DNA from: Austropuccinia psidii
Taxonomy: Eukaryota > Basidiomycota > Pucciniomycetes > Pucciniales > Sphaerophragmiaceae
Length of the DNA stretch: 64,000 bases
Direction of reading: 5' to 3'
Assembly (NCBI GenBank): GCA_023105745.1
Contig: JALGQZ010000019.1
Location: 3,410,001-3,474,000 of the forward strand
Numbering within the stretch: position 1 is the first letter of the stretch; every line of letters begins with the position of its first letter. Below are positions 46,013-58,029 of this stretch, piece after piece. Made by a program: the position numbers and the translations under genes. The notes beneath the pieces were generated by a model, which saw only the letters and a program-made list of their open reading frames with translations, was not told the origin of the DNA and ran no database searches.

Positions 46013-48000
46013 GTGTGAATAACAAGTAATCAGTTTTCCTCAATACGCTTCCTATAATGAAGAGTGCTAATGATGTTTTTGTTTCCCCTATTGATATACT
46101 AATAAAAAATTCCTACAAGATAAAAGAATATTATGGTGTATTTAAGGCTAGAGATGAATAATATAAAGGTCCCTATAAAGCATAATCAATGATTAGGATG
46201 AATAAATTTTATAATAAGGTAATAATGAGGTAAACTAATCTGTAATAAAATTTGGTTGAAAATCCCCCAGTGCATTTGAAAATGGTGAAAAGATAAACTA
46301 TAGTTATTGTAATTATGTAAATAGAGTATGTATACTTTATATCAGTTAAATTATAATAAAAAAGAGTTATTATGGATTCAGCTTAACTGTCTAATATTTT
46401 CTATTGGGAGTAATTGAATAGTAGTATCACCTAGTATCAGAATTGATAGTAACTATAGTAATAATACTATAAAATATTTCTTAGGATACCTGTGAGTTTG
46501 AAGTGGAAAATAACAATTCTGATAATACCTACAATTTTATATATATTCTCCCCTTAGCTCCAAATATTATCTAAACTTAACTTATTACCATTAAAAATTT
46601 GAAAGAAAACTGGGGAAGTGTTCCTCTATTTATACTATTTTGCAATACCAAGTATTCTCCTTTAGAGCCTTTTTTCCTCGTAAACCCTAATTTTTCCCCC
46701 AAACAATTCCAAATAGTTACTTTTTTCAAAAATAGACCATCCGATTGAGGTTCTGAAGTGTATTAGTAATTATGAACAGAACTGAAGTATTAGTTTTAGT
46801 GCAAACTCTTTGTGATTATGTTGGGTTACATTGACTTTATAGGGGATTTCCTTTACTGTGGTTCTTCATTCATGCAGAGGATTCAAATTGCATGGCTGAT
46901 ATAATTGATCATGTGAGGTTGCATTTTTATTTAATTTTTCCATTTTTGTAGGAGACTTTAATTGAAGTAATGAAACATTATTCCTTTCTCATATGGATAC
47001 AGCTGTGACACAATATGTGATTCAACCCCTGAGGACAGTTGTGATATCAGGTGATTCATTTCAGGTGTAGGGAGGAATTTCATAGATTTTATGCAAGTGG
47101 TGTAAATTTTGGTTTATTTTGAGGATGTGATTCCAGATTTGGTCAAATTTCAATGTTATCTGCCTTTCCGAGTAATAATTTTGACTTGAAATTTTATTTT
47201 GTGGGTAAGTGAGGATGAAATTTCTTAGGATTATTTCCTCTGTCATTACTCTGGATTTTTCCTGTAAGATTATTATGTTAAAGTTTAATTTTGAGCTTTT
47301 GAGTGCCTCTTGTATCAAATAAGTCCTTTAGTCACATTAGGTACTGTTGTTATCCAATTTATGTATGAATTATTGATTATACCTTCTGTTAGACAGTATA
47401 TCTTGCTGTTTCAACAATTTTGATACTGTGTTTGATGCATGGTGCCAATATAAACTGAGTATTTTTTCTGGGGTTCTTGAAGCTGAAACACTTGGATATT
47501 TCATTCCAAGATACTTTGTGAAGTGTTTGTCTCAAAAAAATACTGGAATAATTCCTTTTTGTCACCAATAGACATCAGGGATTTTATTTCAATTATTTCA
47601 AATAAAAAACTTTCTAAAGTAGTATATAAGCTTGGTCTTCTACCATCAAATGACATATGTAGTTCCTGTCATTAGTAAGATGTGGATTTGATATTAGCAT
47701 TATCACAACAGCTTCACGAACACTTTCAATTGATTATATGTCAACTTAAAAGGTATCACAAGTGACAGTTATCTCTTGAGGAAGGAAGTTCAATGTGGGA
47801 TCTTATGTGCCATAGGGGAAAACGCTGGCAATTTCTGAGAGATTTTGTTTGAATTTATGACCAAAGATAGAATTTAAATCTTAATAAAGAATCCTTTGAG
47901 GACTTAGGTATTAAGCTGAGATAACTTTTAATACAATATCAATTGTAACAACAACTATAATTACAATTGGGTCATAATACTGTTGATGAAGAAGATTCTC
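46013..48000. repeat. Diverged relative of the element B LTR
   Basis: The start resembles the B LTR in order: TGTGAATAACAAGTAATCAGTTTT, then AGTGCTAATG, TGATATACTAA, and an AATCA...GATGA AT-rich part. The right end is not clear. No coding sequence seen. Confidence 0.4.
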
Positions 48001-48237
48001 TCCTTTGGCTCTCAGGAAATGTGAGCAGCCTGGAACCAAGTTATTGAGAGCTTATTTGGAGTAACTAAAAATATTTGAAGATATCATGAAATATATCTAC
48101 TGAAAAATAACCAAGTACATAGAGTAATTTGAAAGAGGAAGTCCAATTTCAGAGATACAACCAAGTAAATCCTTTAATGAATTTCTCAATATTTTTAGAT
48201 GGATTTGAGAGACTAGTTAGGATTTAAACTCAAATAT

Positions 48238-49630
48238 TGTCAGGATGAGTCTATGATAAAGAAGTAATAAGACTATTTAAAACTTTAACTATGACTGTGA
48301 AATGGATAAAAAGTATTAAAAAGGGCTTTACTAGTGAGAATTAGTGGTGGTGAGCGCTGTTGAAAGCCCCAGGTGCAGCTTTATCTGTTGGGTTACAATA
48401 ATAAAAGACAGCAATACCAAAGTTTATAGTATAACCTGATTATTTTCCAAGAGTAGAACTGTTTTTGACAGTTGTAGTATGTAGGAATTCAAGAGCAGGA
48501 TGGGGATTCCTTTTATGGCAGTGAAAAGGCCTCCTTTTATCCTGAAATGGGGTGAAAAGGCTGCTAGACCTTTTCATGTGGAGGAAGTGAAGATTTTTCA
48601 CTCTCCAGGAAAGGCTTGTTGTTTTCATAAGACCTGTATAGCCTGTTTTGGCCTCAGATGTGGCTTTGAAACCACATTTGGGCAGTTTTCACCAATACAT
48701 GGTGAAAGCTTTCATCTGCGGACCAGACAGCCTGATTCTCATGTGTATGATGGGTAGAATGCTGTACAGAACCTGTATGGGACCCCAGTATTGAATGAAC
48801 TATGAGGTATCGAAGTAAAAATAGCTTTTTTGTCTGTCTGACACCTCATAATCATGGTTGTGGAATATTATCCCATGGTAAGGCTGTATTGGACAAAATG
48901 TGGGAAATTGACCTTAAAACAGCTATTACTTTATTGGTTTTTGAGATATCATCCTCAAAATTGGCTCAGTTTGTATCCCTGTATGTGTTATACACAATGG
49001 TACCTCATTTGGTATGGCTATCATTAAATATGGCAACGTTATCCCATGTACCAGAATTTTGTACATATGCATGTTTTAGGCAAAAAGCTGTGTTGGGTTT
49101 GTTTACCTTATAACTTTTGTTCTAGATGGGATATGGGGAAATTAATGGAACCATTGGATAGCCCTGATTTTGCTCTTTCCAAAAGAAACCACTTTAGGTA
49201 TCTCACACTAAAACTGTCAAAGTTAGATGTGAGGTGAATGTTTTATTCACCATTAGTTGGCCTGAATTTGGGCATAACTTCTGCAATACTGGTGCTAGCT
49301 CAGTTTGGCTGGTACCATTTGATAGCCCTGACTTAGAGCTCCATTCTGTATACCCATTTGATGGGGTTAAGTCTCTTAGTATGTATTTCAGATGAGAGGT
49401 AAAAATTAAGGTTTATGCTCAGCAACAGCTTTGAGCAGGAATGACTTTGTTATTCTTTGTCCTATGATGATGGGACTTGTTTATTTGGAATGAGGTGAGT
49501 TTCCCCTTTTTTTGATACCTTTTGAGCTGATTTAGATCAGCTCCATGTTTTGGTGGTATCTTGGCTATACAATTGATTTATGGTATTTGGCTTTCATGCT
49601 TGTGCTGTGGCTTTGAGTCACAGGCTGACA
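48238..49630 (-). repeat. A2 3' LTR
   Basis: 1,393 bp, TGTCAG to CTGACA. The first ~90 bp differ from the partner LTR at roughly ten positions by eye, so insertion is not recent. Confidence 0.93.
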
Positions 49631-50878
49631 TACCCTCCCTCTAAAAAAGGCTTATCATTAATGGGACTATTCAGTCCTCCTAGAGGTTCTGAATCTTCTT
49701 GAATCAAGGTTCCCATCTGGTATGGCATCTTCTGCCAACCATTTGTCCTTATCAGCTGTCTCTTTCTTGAATCTGACTCAGTACTGTCTCTGATCCTTAC
49801 CATCAATTCCAATCTTCCTAGCCTTGATGATTTTCTTCACTGGTCCAGGGCAATCCTCCACCTCCACTATTTCTGGTGGTGTGGGGTTCTTCTTCCTGGA
49901 GGGGAATTTATACTCCTCTTTCCGGAGGTATGGCTTGACTAAACTCACTGGAAAGACTGGGTGTTTCCTGGAAAACTCCTCTGTGAGTTTGACTTCCACT
50001 GCATTTTTCCCTATACATTTAATGATAGTGAAGGTCCCTAAAAATGAGCCTCTCATCTTCTTGGGTCGTTTGAGATTATTAAAGTCAAGTGTAGACACTA
50101 ACATTTGGTCCACTCCTTTCAAGTCAGGTTCCATGTGTGATTTGTCCCACCTCTTCTTGTTATATTATTTTTCCTCAGCTATGCATTTGGCAGCTGGGTC
50201 ACAATCTCTCTTTGACATTTCATGGAAATCTGTGTCTGTGGGGTGGATGGTCATAAGGCTTTTCTTCAATTGATCCACAGGCAATAGGGAATTCCACCCT
50301 TTTTCTACCAGGGAAGGTGTTTTTCCTGTTGTAGAGTGCTGACTTGTGTTATAAGCCAGTTGAACTGCTGTTAGAAGGGTAACCCAGTCATGGGTGTAAC
50401 CTTCATGGTCCCTATATTCCATGCCATAGGCACAGAATATTCTAATGATGTCCTACAATGTCTGGATCATCCTCTCAGCTAGTCCACCTGTTTGTGGATT
50501 GTAAGCTGTAGAAAAAGCAAGTTTATTACACAGCATTTCATAGAGGTTGGTCCAAAATTCAGATGTGAACTTTGTTTCCCTATCACTGATTATGATCTTC
50601 GGGACTCCACAGGTGGATATGATGTTGTTCCAGAATAACAGAGAAGTATCCATGGCTGTATCCTCCTTGTGACATGGTAGGCACCTCATCATCTTGCTGA
50701 ACCTATCACCTATGATTAAGCAGGCATTGAAGTTTTCTTTGCCTCCTGTAACAAGTTCTGTAACCCAGTCCATTTTCATGGTTTCCCATCGGTGCTTAGG
50801 TTCTTCTATGTGTTGAAGTAACCCATACTTCTTCCCATTTTTCCTATTTGCCTTTTGGCATCTTTCAAAAGTGTTGAT
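49631..50878 (-). pseudogene. A2 integrase core and C-terminal tail
   Basis: The zinc-binding region carries [12 protein letters not shown], where the first Cys of the CxxC pair is Phe. The catalytic core retains Asp in MDWVTEL, Asp in IISDRETKF and Glu in GGLAERM (DDE triad), although the usual HPQTDG has become NPQTGG. It continues through THDWVTLL, QLAYNTSQHSTTG and HPVFPVSLVKPY to the tail DKDKWLAEDAIPDGNL. In-frame stops lie near 50877, 50453, 50165 and 49812. Integrase would insert the cDNA copy; this version is dead. Confidence 0.9.
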
Positions 50879-52822
50879 TTATTCACTCAACTCTTGTTCC
50901 CATTTGGGCCACCAAGCAGTGCTTGCTACCCTTTCTTTGGTCCTGTCTTCACTCATGTGTCCCATATAGGGGAAATAATGGTATTCCTTCAGCATAAAAG
51001 ATATATGGTCTCTGTCTCTTATTGTGAGTGCACTAGTGTGCTTCCCTCTATGGTAGAGCAGGACATCTATAAGGAAAAACGTATTGTCCTTATAGTCCCT
51101 CAACCAGGGTTCATCTATCTGGGATTCCAGTTCTGGGCTCCTGTACCTTTGTTGAAGGAGTTGTAACAATATGCCACACTGTTTGTGTTTGGCATATGTC
51201 TTCATCACCGAATTGAAGAATTCAGTGTGCAGTTCTGAGGAGATTATTCCCAATATGGGAGTTTCTGTTCCTTCTGAGTCAGTGTTTAGCCTGTCTGGGG
51301 TACCACTTTCTGGTTCCCATTCACAAAATCTGAAGTTTTTCTTCCTTTCTATTTCCATAAAATGGATGGGAATTTTAACTGCTACTTCAGGGTCATAAGC
51401 TGGGTTGCTTTTAACATTGTCCAGTGGCCATCTTCTGAGGCCATCTGCATTGGTATGACTTTTACCTTCTTTGTATATGAAGGTCATATTTCCTCTATAC
51501 TGCTGGATGGCTATTTTCCATCTCAGCATGTGTCTATTGGTAGTCTTCATTTTCAGTAGATACTGCAAGGCTGTGCAGTCTTTGTAGAATTCAAAGGCTG
51601 CACCCTCCAAATAATAATGAAGTTTCTTTAGAGCCCAGACTAAGCATAGACATTCAGTCTGGGTGGCCCCATACCTGGCTTCTGAATCTTTCAGCCGCCT
51701 AGAGATGTAACATATTACTCCTCATCTTGGTTCACCATGCACAGTTTGTCCTTGGTGAAGGGCTGCTACTAAGCTTTGGCTACATGCTGCATCTTTGTAT
51801 AGCTTGATTGGTAGTTCAAAGTCAGGCAAGATGAGAACAGGTGCATTTGTGTGTTCATATTTGATCCTCTAATATGCATCCCTTCTTTCCTTGGTAATTT
51901 CAAAAACTACATCTTTTGAACATAGCTTGTATAAAATATTACTTATGTGGAAAATCCTTTTGATTTGGTTTCTATAGTAGCTAGAAAACCCAAGGAAAGA
52001 TTGCATCTGTTTAATGTTTCTTGGTACTGGCTCTTGAAGTACTGCTGCTACTTTGCTCTGGTCAATTGCCAGACTAAGACCTGAGACTTTATGTCCTAGA
52101 GCTAGTAGCTCATGTTGGCCAAAATCACACTTTTTAAGTGAAATTTTCAGATTTATGGGTGTGCATTGATTTAGTCCTCTGTCTATGTATTGCAAATGGT
52201 CTTTCCATGTCTCTGAGTATATCATAATTTCATAAATATATACTACTATCCAGCCTTCAAATATATCTTCTTGAACTATGGTGTGCATAATCCTTTGGAA
52301 GTGGGATGGTGCATTCTTGATGCCAAATGGCAACCTGGTGTACTCATATATGCCCATATGGCATATGATTCTGAGTAATTCCATGGAGTTTGGTTTAACT
52401 CCATTTGTGTGGAAGCCTTTCATGCAATCCATTTTGGTTATGTATTTGGCTTTTGCCACTTTATCTAATGCATGAGGTATCCTGGGTATAGGGTACCTGT
52501 CAGCGTTGGTGTAGTTATTCAGAGCTCTGAAGTGTCCACACAGCCTAGACCTGCCATCATGCCAGGTGATAAGGACAGGAGTGGTAATTTCCACTATTTG
52601 ATTATGTCCAATCTTTCTGATTACATCCATATCCAGGAGTTCATTGATATGATTTTCAATTTCCTTCCTGGTTTCCAGACTTGCTGGGTAAGGAGGTCTC
52701 CTGAGCATGGGTAAATAAGTTCTTTCCACATCCAGATATATTTCTATATCATGGCCTCTAATCTTGCCTAATGGTTCTTCACCAATGGAAAATGCTGGTC
52801 TGTTCTTTCGCAGTATCTTCAA
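50879..52822 (-). pseudogene. A2 reverse transcriptase and RNase H
   Basis: RT runs 52822-51869 without a stop: TTPVLITWHDGRSRLCGHFR, YPIPRIP, KMDCMKG (first catalytic Asp present) and LPFGIKNAPSHFQ. The YIDD box reads YIYE (codons about 52234-52229), losing both catalytic aspartates. RNase H follows with stops near 51868 and 51720. It keeps DAACS, TECLCLVWA and KDCTAL but has Lys in place of Ile before the first Asp. The start of integrase (MGHMSEDRTKERVASTAWW) closes the frame at 50879. Confidence 0.9.
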
Positions 52823-52984
52823 TAAACTCAGTTTCTGTTTACTGGTGAGGGTAGTGCTAAACGGTCCCTCTCTGAATTCATTCAGTAATTCTTCAAGAGG
52901 GTCTTGAGCAGATATTTGGTATATATCCAGTGAAAATTTCCTTTCATTGTTGGTACCAATGGAAATGTTTCTGCTTTTACTATT

Positions 52985-53907
52985 TTAAATATCTATGCCA
53001 TACATCCTCTGGTAATCTGTTCCCAGTAAGAACCCTTGGATGTGGGCATCATCAAGCACAACAAACTGTGGGTTAAGTCTGATGTTACCTTTCCTATGGG
53101 GTCTAATTATCTCTTTGATAATTGTCCCAATGGAAGTCATCTTCCCTGATGCACTCTTGAAGTTCTTTGCCTTGGTGAGAAAGAGCTTGTTTTCCCAGTT
53201 TGGGAAGTGGTTGTCCAGGTAATTTCTGGCAACTATGAAGCAGTGTGCTCCAATGTCAATGATCAATGGATGTTGAGAATTGTCAATACAAACAGTCATT
53301 TTTGTGGCTGTTCCATGTTTGTATGCCATTCCTTTAGTTGGTGTTACCAGGAATGTTTGTGCATCCTGCATGTGTTTGCACAAGGTATTGTTGGCAGTGT
53401 CTTGTGGCATGCCTGCTTCTAACTGTATGTCTTGGATTTCTAGTGGGGTTTCCTCTTGGTATTCCACTAGAAAGTCTTCTCTTGGGTCTTGCTCTTCATC
53501 AGATTTTTCTCTGATGGCATCTCCCATAGAATCTGAGTCAGAATCCTCTGTTGGGGATTCCTGCTCTGGGACTTTCTCAATAGCATAGACTTTTTCTTTC
53601 CTTTTGAACAAGTGTTGGCAAAGTGGTCTTTTGAACCACAGTTGTGACAAGAATTTTTCTTCTTTTCCACTTCTGCCACCCTTTCTCTGGGTTTTTCTTT
53701 AAACTCCACCCTGAAAGATTTTTTCTCTTTGAAACCACTGCTTTTATATGAGGTGTATTTCCCTATATTAAGTCTTTTCCTTACATCTTGTAAGGTATTT
53801 GAAACATCATCTAGAGTGCAATTGTTGTTGCATCTGCATTCCACTTCATGCTCTAGTTCTCCTGGCATTTGTGTCAGAATTTTGTGATTCCTCATCTGAA
53901 TATTCAT
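52985..53907 (-). pseudogene. A2 zinc knuckle and protease, frameshifted
   Basis: The CCHC knuckle CHNCGSKDHFANTC lies in the frame 53907-53467. A one-base loss in an A-run just after it shifts the protease to the frame 53650-52985. The protease active site reads IIDIGAHC, whereas A1 has IIDSGAHC, so the conserved Ser beside the catalytic Asp is lost. The GFLLGTDYQRMYG tail is intact. Confidence 0.88.
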
Positions 53908-55508
53908 TTGAGGATCAATGGCTTTGAGTCTTTTAGAATGTCTGAGACACCACTAATATGTATCTTTGTCCACAGAGTATTTGTAATTTTCAAATGACAT
54001 GGTTTTTTGCCATATCCATGTACCATTGCTAAACTTTTGGATTATTTGACTCTTCCACTATGGCTAGTTTCTTCTGCCATGGATTTCTTTAATTTCTGTG
54101 TACCATATACTAGCATGTCCTTTAAATGATGTATTGAACTAGAAGGAATCCAGTAGTCTGGAATGCTTGAGACATCAATTAATAGTCCATTGATATAATA
54201 TATGATTTCTATATAATCATATTCTCCAGTTCAAGAGAATTTGGGCCAGCTTGAGGCCTCAGGAAGCTGTTTCAGGGCTTCCTTCTCTGAATAAGACATA
54301 TTTTGTACATCCTTCCATTGCAATGGAGATCTTGCCTTCTTCATCAACATGGCATCTGGTTTGATGTCATCTTGATGATATGGATTATCAATAACATGGC
54401 CTTGTGGTTGGGGCTTCATGTTATGGTAGACATTGAAGAGTTTTTTTATGTCTTGATCCAGACAATGCCTGTCCCTTTTTCTGTGTTGTTGTTCTTCAAA
54501 GACTAGATTCAGTCCTTTTTTGGTCTCTTCAGAGGCTTTGCTCAATTGAGCATTTCCCTCTTGAAGAGCTCTAACAATTTTGTCCATGGAGGCTGTTAAT
54601 CTTTTCATCCTCTCAGGGCTTGCTTGGAGTTCTTCAAACCGCTCTCGAGTTTTATCAGCAAATTGGGACATTTGTAACCACAGTGCATCACTGTTTAGGT
54701 TACTCTCAGGTGTGAAAACATTATGATCAATCTGAGTGGGGGTAATATTTCTATTAATGGGACTACTGATTCCAGAGTTATTTAAAACTAATTCTGGTTC
54801 TTGTGCACTTCTTTCACCAAATCCGACAGCTTCTGGATCATTGGGTCTGACTCTTTTTTTCTCTGGCTGAAGGTGATCTTGTTTTTTGCCCTTGTATCCT
54901 TGTCTTCTCCTGGAAACTCCCAGAGATTGTGAAGAATGGTGACTCTTGGCCACTGATCTGTTGGTTTCTGAATGGTGTAAAGCCACTGGAGAACTGATTT
55001 GGCCTTCTCCTTGTGAGCCTGAAGGAATCTTAGTATGCCCTGTCTGAGTCAGCTGTTCTTCTATAGCTTGGATAGTGGCTTGATTCTGCCTTATCCTGTT
55101 TTCCCTCACCTCCAGGAGTCTGAACTGCCTTGTGGGATTCCAACCTTTGGTGATTACCATAAGGTCTCTGAATTCTATCTCTTTGAGACAAATCTTCTGG
55201 AAACTTGCTCCAAGTTCTGCCCAGTGGGATTCCAGCTTGAACCTCTTGTTGTCCATGCTCCATTGAAAAAATCATTGAGGAGTTGGTGGAGCTGAAGAAC
55301 TTGATCCATATCTTTCCAGTCCTCTGTTTTGAGGTTCCTGTTGAATTGGAAAGTGAATGCCAGATTAGGTATGATTTCCCTCATTTTCTTGCCATCCACC
55401 ACTTTGTACAAGGTGTCCTCTTCCAGGTCTTCTGGTTCTGGACAAGCCTTCTCTGTCCTCTAGTTGGTTCCTTTGGAAGCCAAGGCTTGTGAGGTGTACA
55501 GGTGACAT
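53908..55508 (-). pseudogene. A2 Gag
   Basis: From the ATG at 55508 (one base after the first-ORF stop), two frames are open in parallel. A single-base deletion near 55266 moves both. Downstream 55256-54231 is one 341-codon frame: MDNKRFKLESHWAELGAS, RQFRLLEVREN, a coiled-coil segment (SQFADKTRERFEELQASPER, KASEETKKGLNLVFEEQQ) and SYSEKEALKQLPEASSWPKF. It ends at TGA 54233-54231. Sequence on to 53908 still matches A1 but is broken by further stops. Confidence 0.85.
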
Positions 55509-55509
55509 A

Positions 55510-55856
55510 TCAGTTTCTGAGAGCAGTCAAAAACTTTATGTTCTTATGGGATTTACCTTTTACTGTGACTTGTACAAATTTGTTTTCTGCTGATTTTGAC
55601 AATTTACCTTTAGAGGTTACAACTGGGTTAATTATGGTAATTTTCCCTGTACAAGTGGTTAAGGTTGGTTTACCTTGTATTGAAGCAGAGTTTCATGGTT
55701 TTCTATTCCTCTTGGTGGAAATGGGTGTCAACCTTTTTGCTGTAATGAGACCTTCACTATGTCTCTTTCTTTGCCCTTGCTGCCCTCTGGTTCCAAGGGT
55801 TTCACTGGTGTGTTGGCCTGTGACTTGGTTTCTAGTGGGATGTAGCTTTCTTCCAC
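55510..55856 (-). pseudogene. A2 small first ORF
   Basis: Homologue of the A1 frame 20346-20038, with about 33 nt extra in the middle (shared with A3). It ends in TALRN and TGA at 55512-55510, then T, then ATG (55508). It is basic and Thr/Ser-rich. It appears open throughout by my reading, but the first codon is GTG, as in A1. Confidence 0.5.
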
Positions 55857-56462
55857 TGAATCAAACAGGAAAAGAGGGCTTAGTTTCAGTTAAGACTTCT
55901 TAAAATTCTGTCTACACATCTATGAATGGCCTCTGGGCTTGTATGTTACTAAAATATACCCTTGTATAATGAGAGTGTAATTAAATTAACAATTTCACAT
56001 CAAAAATACAGCTTCCAGATATCTGGTCCACTGTTTTTATGCCAGTGTCTTACAGAATAACTTGTAATTAGCAAGTATAATCTGATTAAAATGGTATGTA
56101 AGAGGGTAATTGAATTAACAATACACCCAACCACGCCTCAACTGTTGGTTTTACAGTAAGAGGTGTCCTTATTTAAAGAAACAAATCAGTATTAATGGCT
56201 CAAGGTGTTTTTATATGCAAAAAATGCCAAAAATAAAGGTTTTGTGGTGATTAAATTGTAATCAACCATGCAACAGTATGATTAAAAAGGATAAAAATTA
56301 GTGGTGTATAACATATACCAAAAATATGTATTTTATATATTTATTTTAAAGAACATACACGCCTAAAAAGATAAAACAAGTTTGTCAGAATAGAGAAAAG
56401 AAGAGAGAACACTTACTTTTATGGTCCAAAAAGGTTAAAAAAACACGGCTAGGCCCCCTAAA
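55857..56462 (-). other. A2 leader and primer-site-like junction
   Basis: Untranslated leader. Beside the LTR the plus strand is GGCTAGGCCCCCTAAA then TG, a mutated form of the junction seen in A1 and A4. No gene. Confidence 0.6.
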
Positions 56463-57879
56463 TGTCAGGATGGGCCTATGATAAAGAAGTAATAACGCTA
56501 TTTACAACTTTGAATATGACTGTGACACGGATAAAAAATATTAAAAAGTTTTGAATTATAAATAAAAAGGGATTTACTAATGCGAATCAGTCCTGTGAGT
56601 GCTGTTGAAAGCCCTAGGTGCAGCTTTATCTGTTAAGTTACAATAATAAAAGACTACAATACTAAAGTTTATAGTATAATCTGAATCTTTTTCAAGATTA
56701 TAACTGTTTTTGACAGTTGTACTATGTAGGAATTCAAGAGCAGGATGAGGATTCCTTTTCTGGCAGTGAAGAGGCCTCCTTTTATCCTGAAATGGGGTGA
56801 AAAGGCTGCTAGACCTTTTCATGTGGAGGAAGTGAAGATTTTTCACTCTCCAGGACAGGCTTTTGGTTTGAAAAAGACCTGTATAGCCTGCATTAGCGTC
56901 ACATGTGGCTTTGAAACCACATCTGGGCAGTTTTCACCAATACAGGGTGAATACTTTCATCTGGGGACCACACAGCCTGATTCTGACGTGTATGACGCGT
57001 AGAATACTGTACAGAACCTGTATGGTACCCCAGTATTGAATGAACTATGAGGTATTGAAGTAAAAACAAGCTTTTTTGTCTGTTTGACACCTCATAATCA
57101 TGGTTGTGGAATATTATCCCATGGTAAGGCTGTATTGGACAAACTGTGGGATTTTGACCTTTAAACAGCCATACCTTTGTCAGTTTTTGAGATATCAACC
57201 TCAAAATTGGTTCAGTATGTATCCCTGTATGTGTTCTACACAATGGTACCTCATTTGATATGGATTCCATTAAATATGGCAAAGTTATCCTATGTACAAC
57301 ACTTTTGTACATATGTGTGTTTTAGGGAAAAAAGCTGTGTTGGGCTTGTTTGCCTTATACCTTTTGTTCTAGATGAGATATGGGAAAATAAATGGAACCA
57401 TCAGATAGCCCTGGCTGTTCTCTTTCCAAAAAGACCCCACTTTAGGTATCTCACACTAAAACTGTAGAAGTTAGATGTGAGGTGAATGTTTTATCCACCC
57501 TTAGTTGGCCTGAATTTGGGCATAACTTCTGTAATACTGGTGCTAGCTCTGTTTGGCTGGTTCATTTGGATATCCCTGACTTAGAGCTTCATTTTGAATA
57601 CCCATTTGATGGGTTTAAGCCTCTTACTCTGTATTTCAGATGAGAGGTGAAACATAAGGTTTATGCTCAGCCACAACCTTGACCAGGAATAACTTTGTTA
57701 TTCTTGGTCCTATTATGATGGGACCTGAATATTTGGAAAGAGGTGAGTTTCCTCTGTCGTTTGATACATTTTGAGCTGATTTGGCTCAGCTCCATTTTTT
57801 GGTGGTATCTTGGCTATACCATTGATCTATGGAATTTGGCTGTTATGCTTGTGCTCTGGTTTTTAATCACAGGCTGAAA
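56463..57879 (-). repeat. A2 5' LTR
   Basis: About 1,417 bp, TGTCAGGATG to CTGAAA. On the minus strand CAGGATAAAAGGAGG near 56777-56790 is a TATA-like element also present in the other family-A LTRs. Confidence 0.93.
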
Positions 57880-58029
57880 AATATAAACCAAAGAGGAGCA
57901 TAGTTTTTGAAAATGAATGACCTATTGTTATCAGTATTTAGATTCAATATGAGGAGGCAGAAAAATAAGAATAAGCTATAGTAGATCAATCAAACAATGG
58001 GAAAGAGGTCAGGGGGTGAAAAGAAGCAC

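Larger units (their letters stand above)
48238..57879 (-). mobile_element. Full-length Ty3/gypsy retrotransposon A2; TSD AATAT
   Basis: LTRs at 48238-49630 and 56463-57879 enclose first ORF, gag, protease, reverse transcriptase, RNase H and integrase, all on the minus strand. AATAT immediately precedes (48233-48237) and follows (57880-57884) the element. LTR ends are TGTCAG...CTGACA on the left and CTGAAA on the right. The polypurine tract on the minus strand is TTTTTTAGAGGGAGGGTA beside the 3' LTR. The coding frame has many stops and indels, so the copy is old and inactive. Confidence 0.95.
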
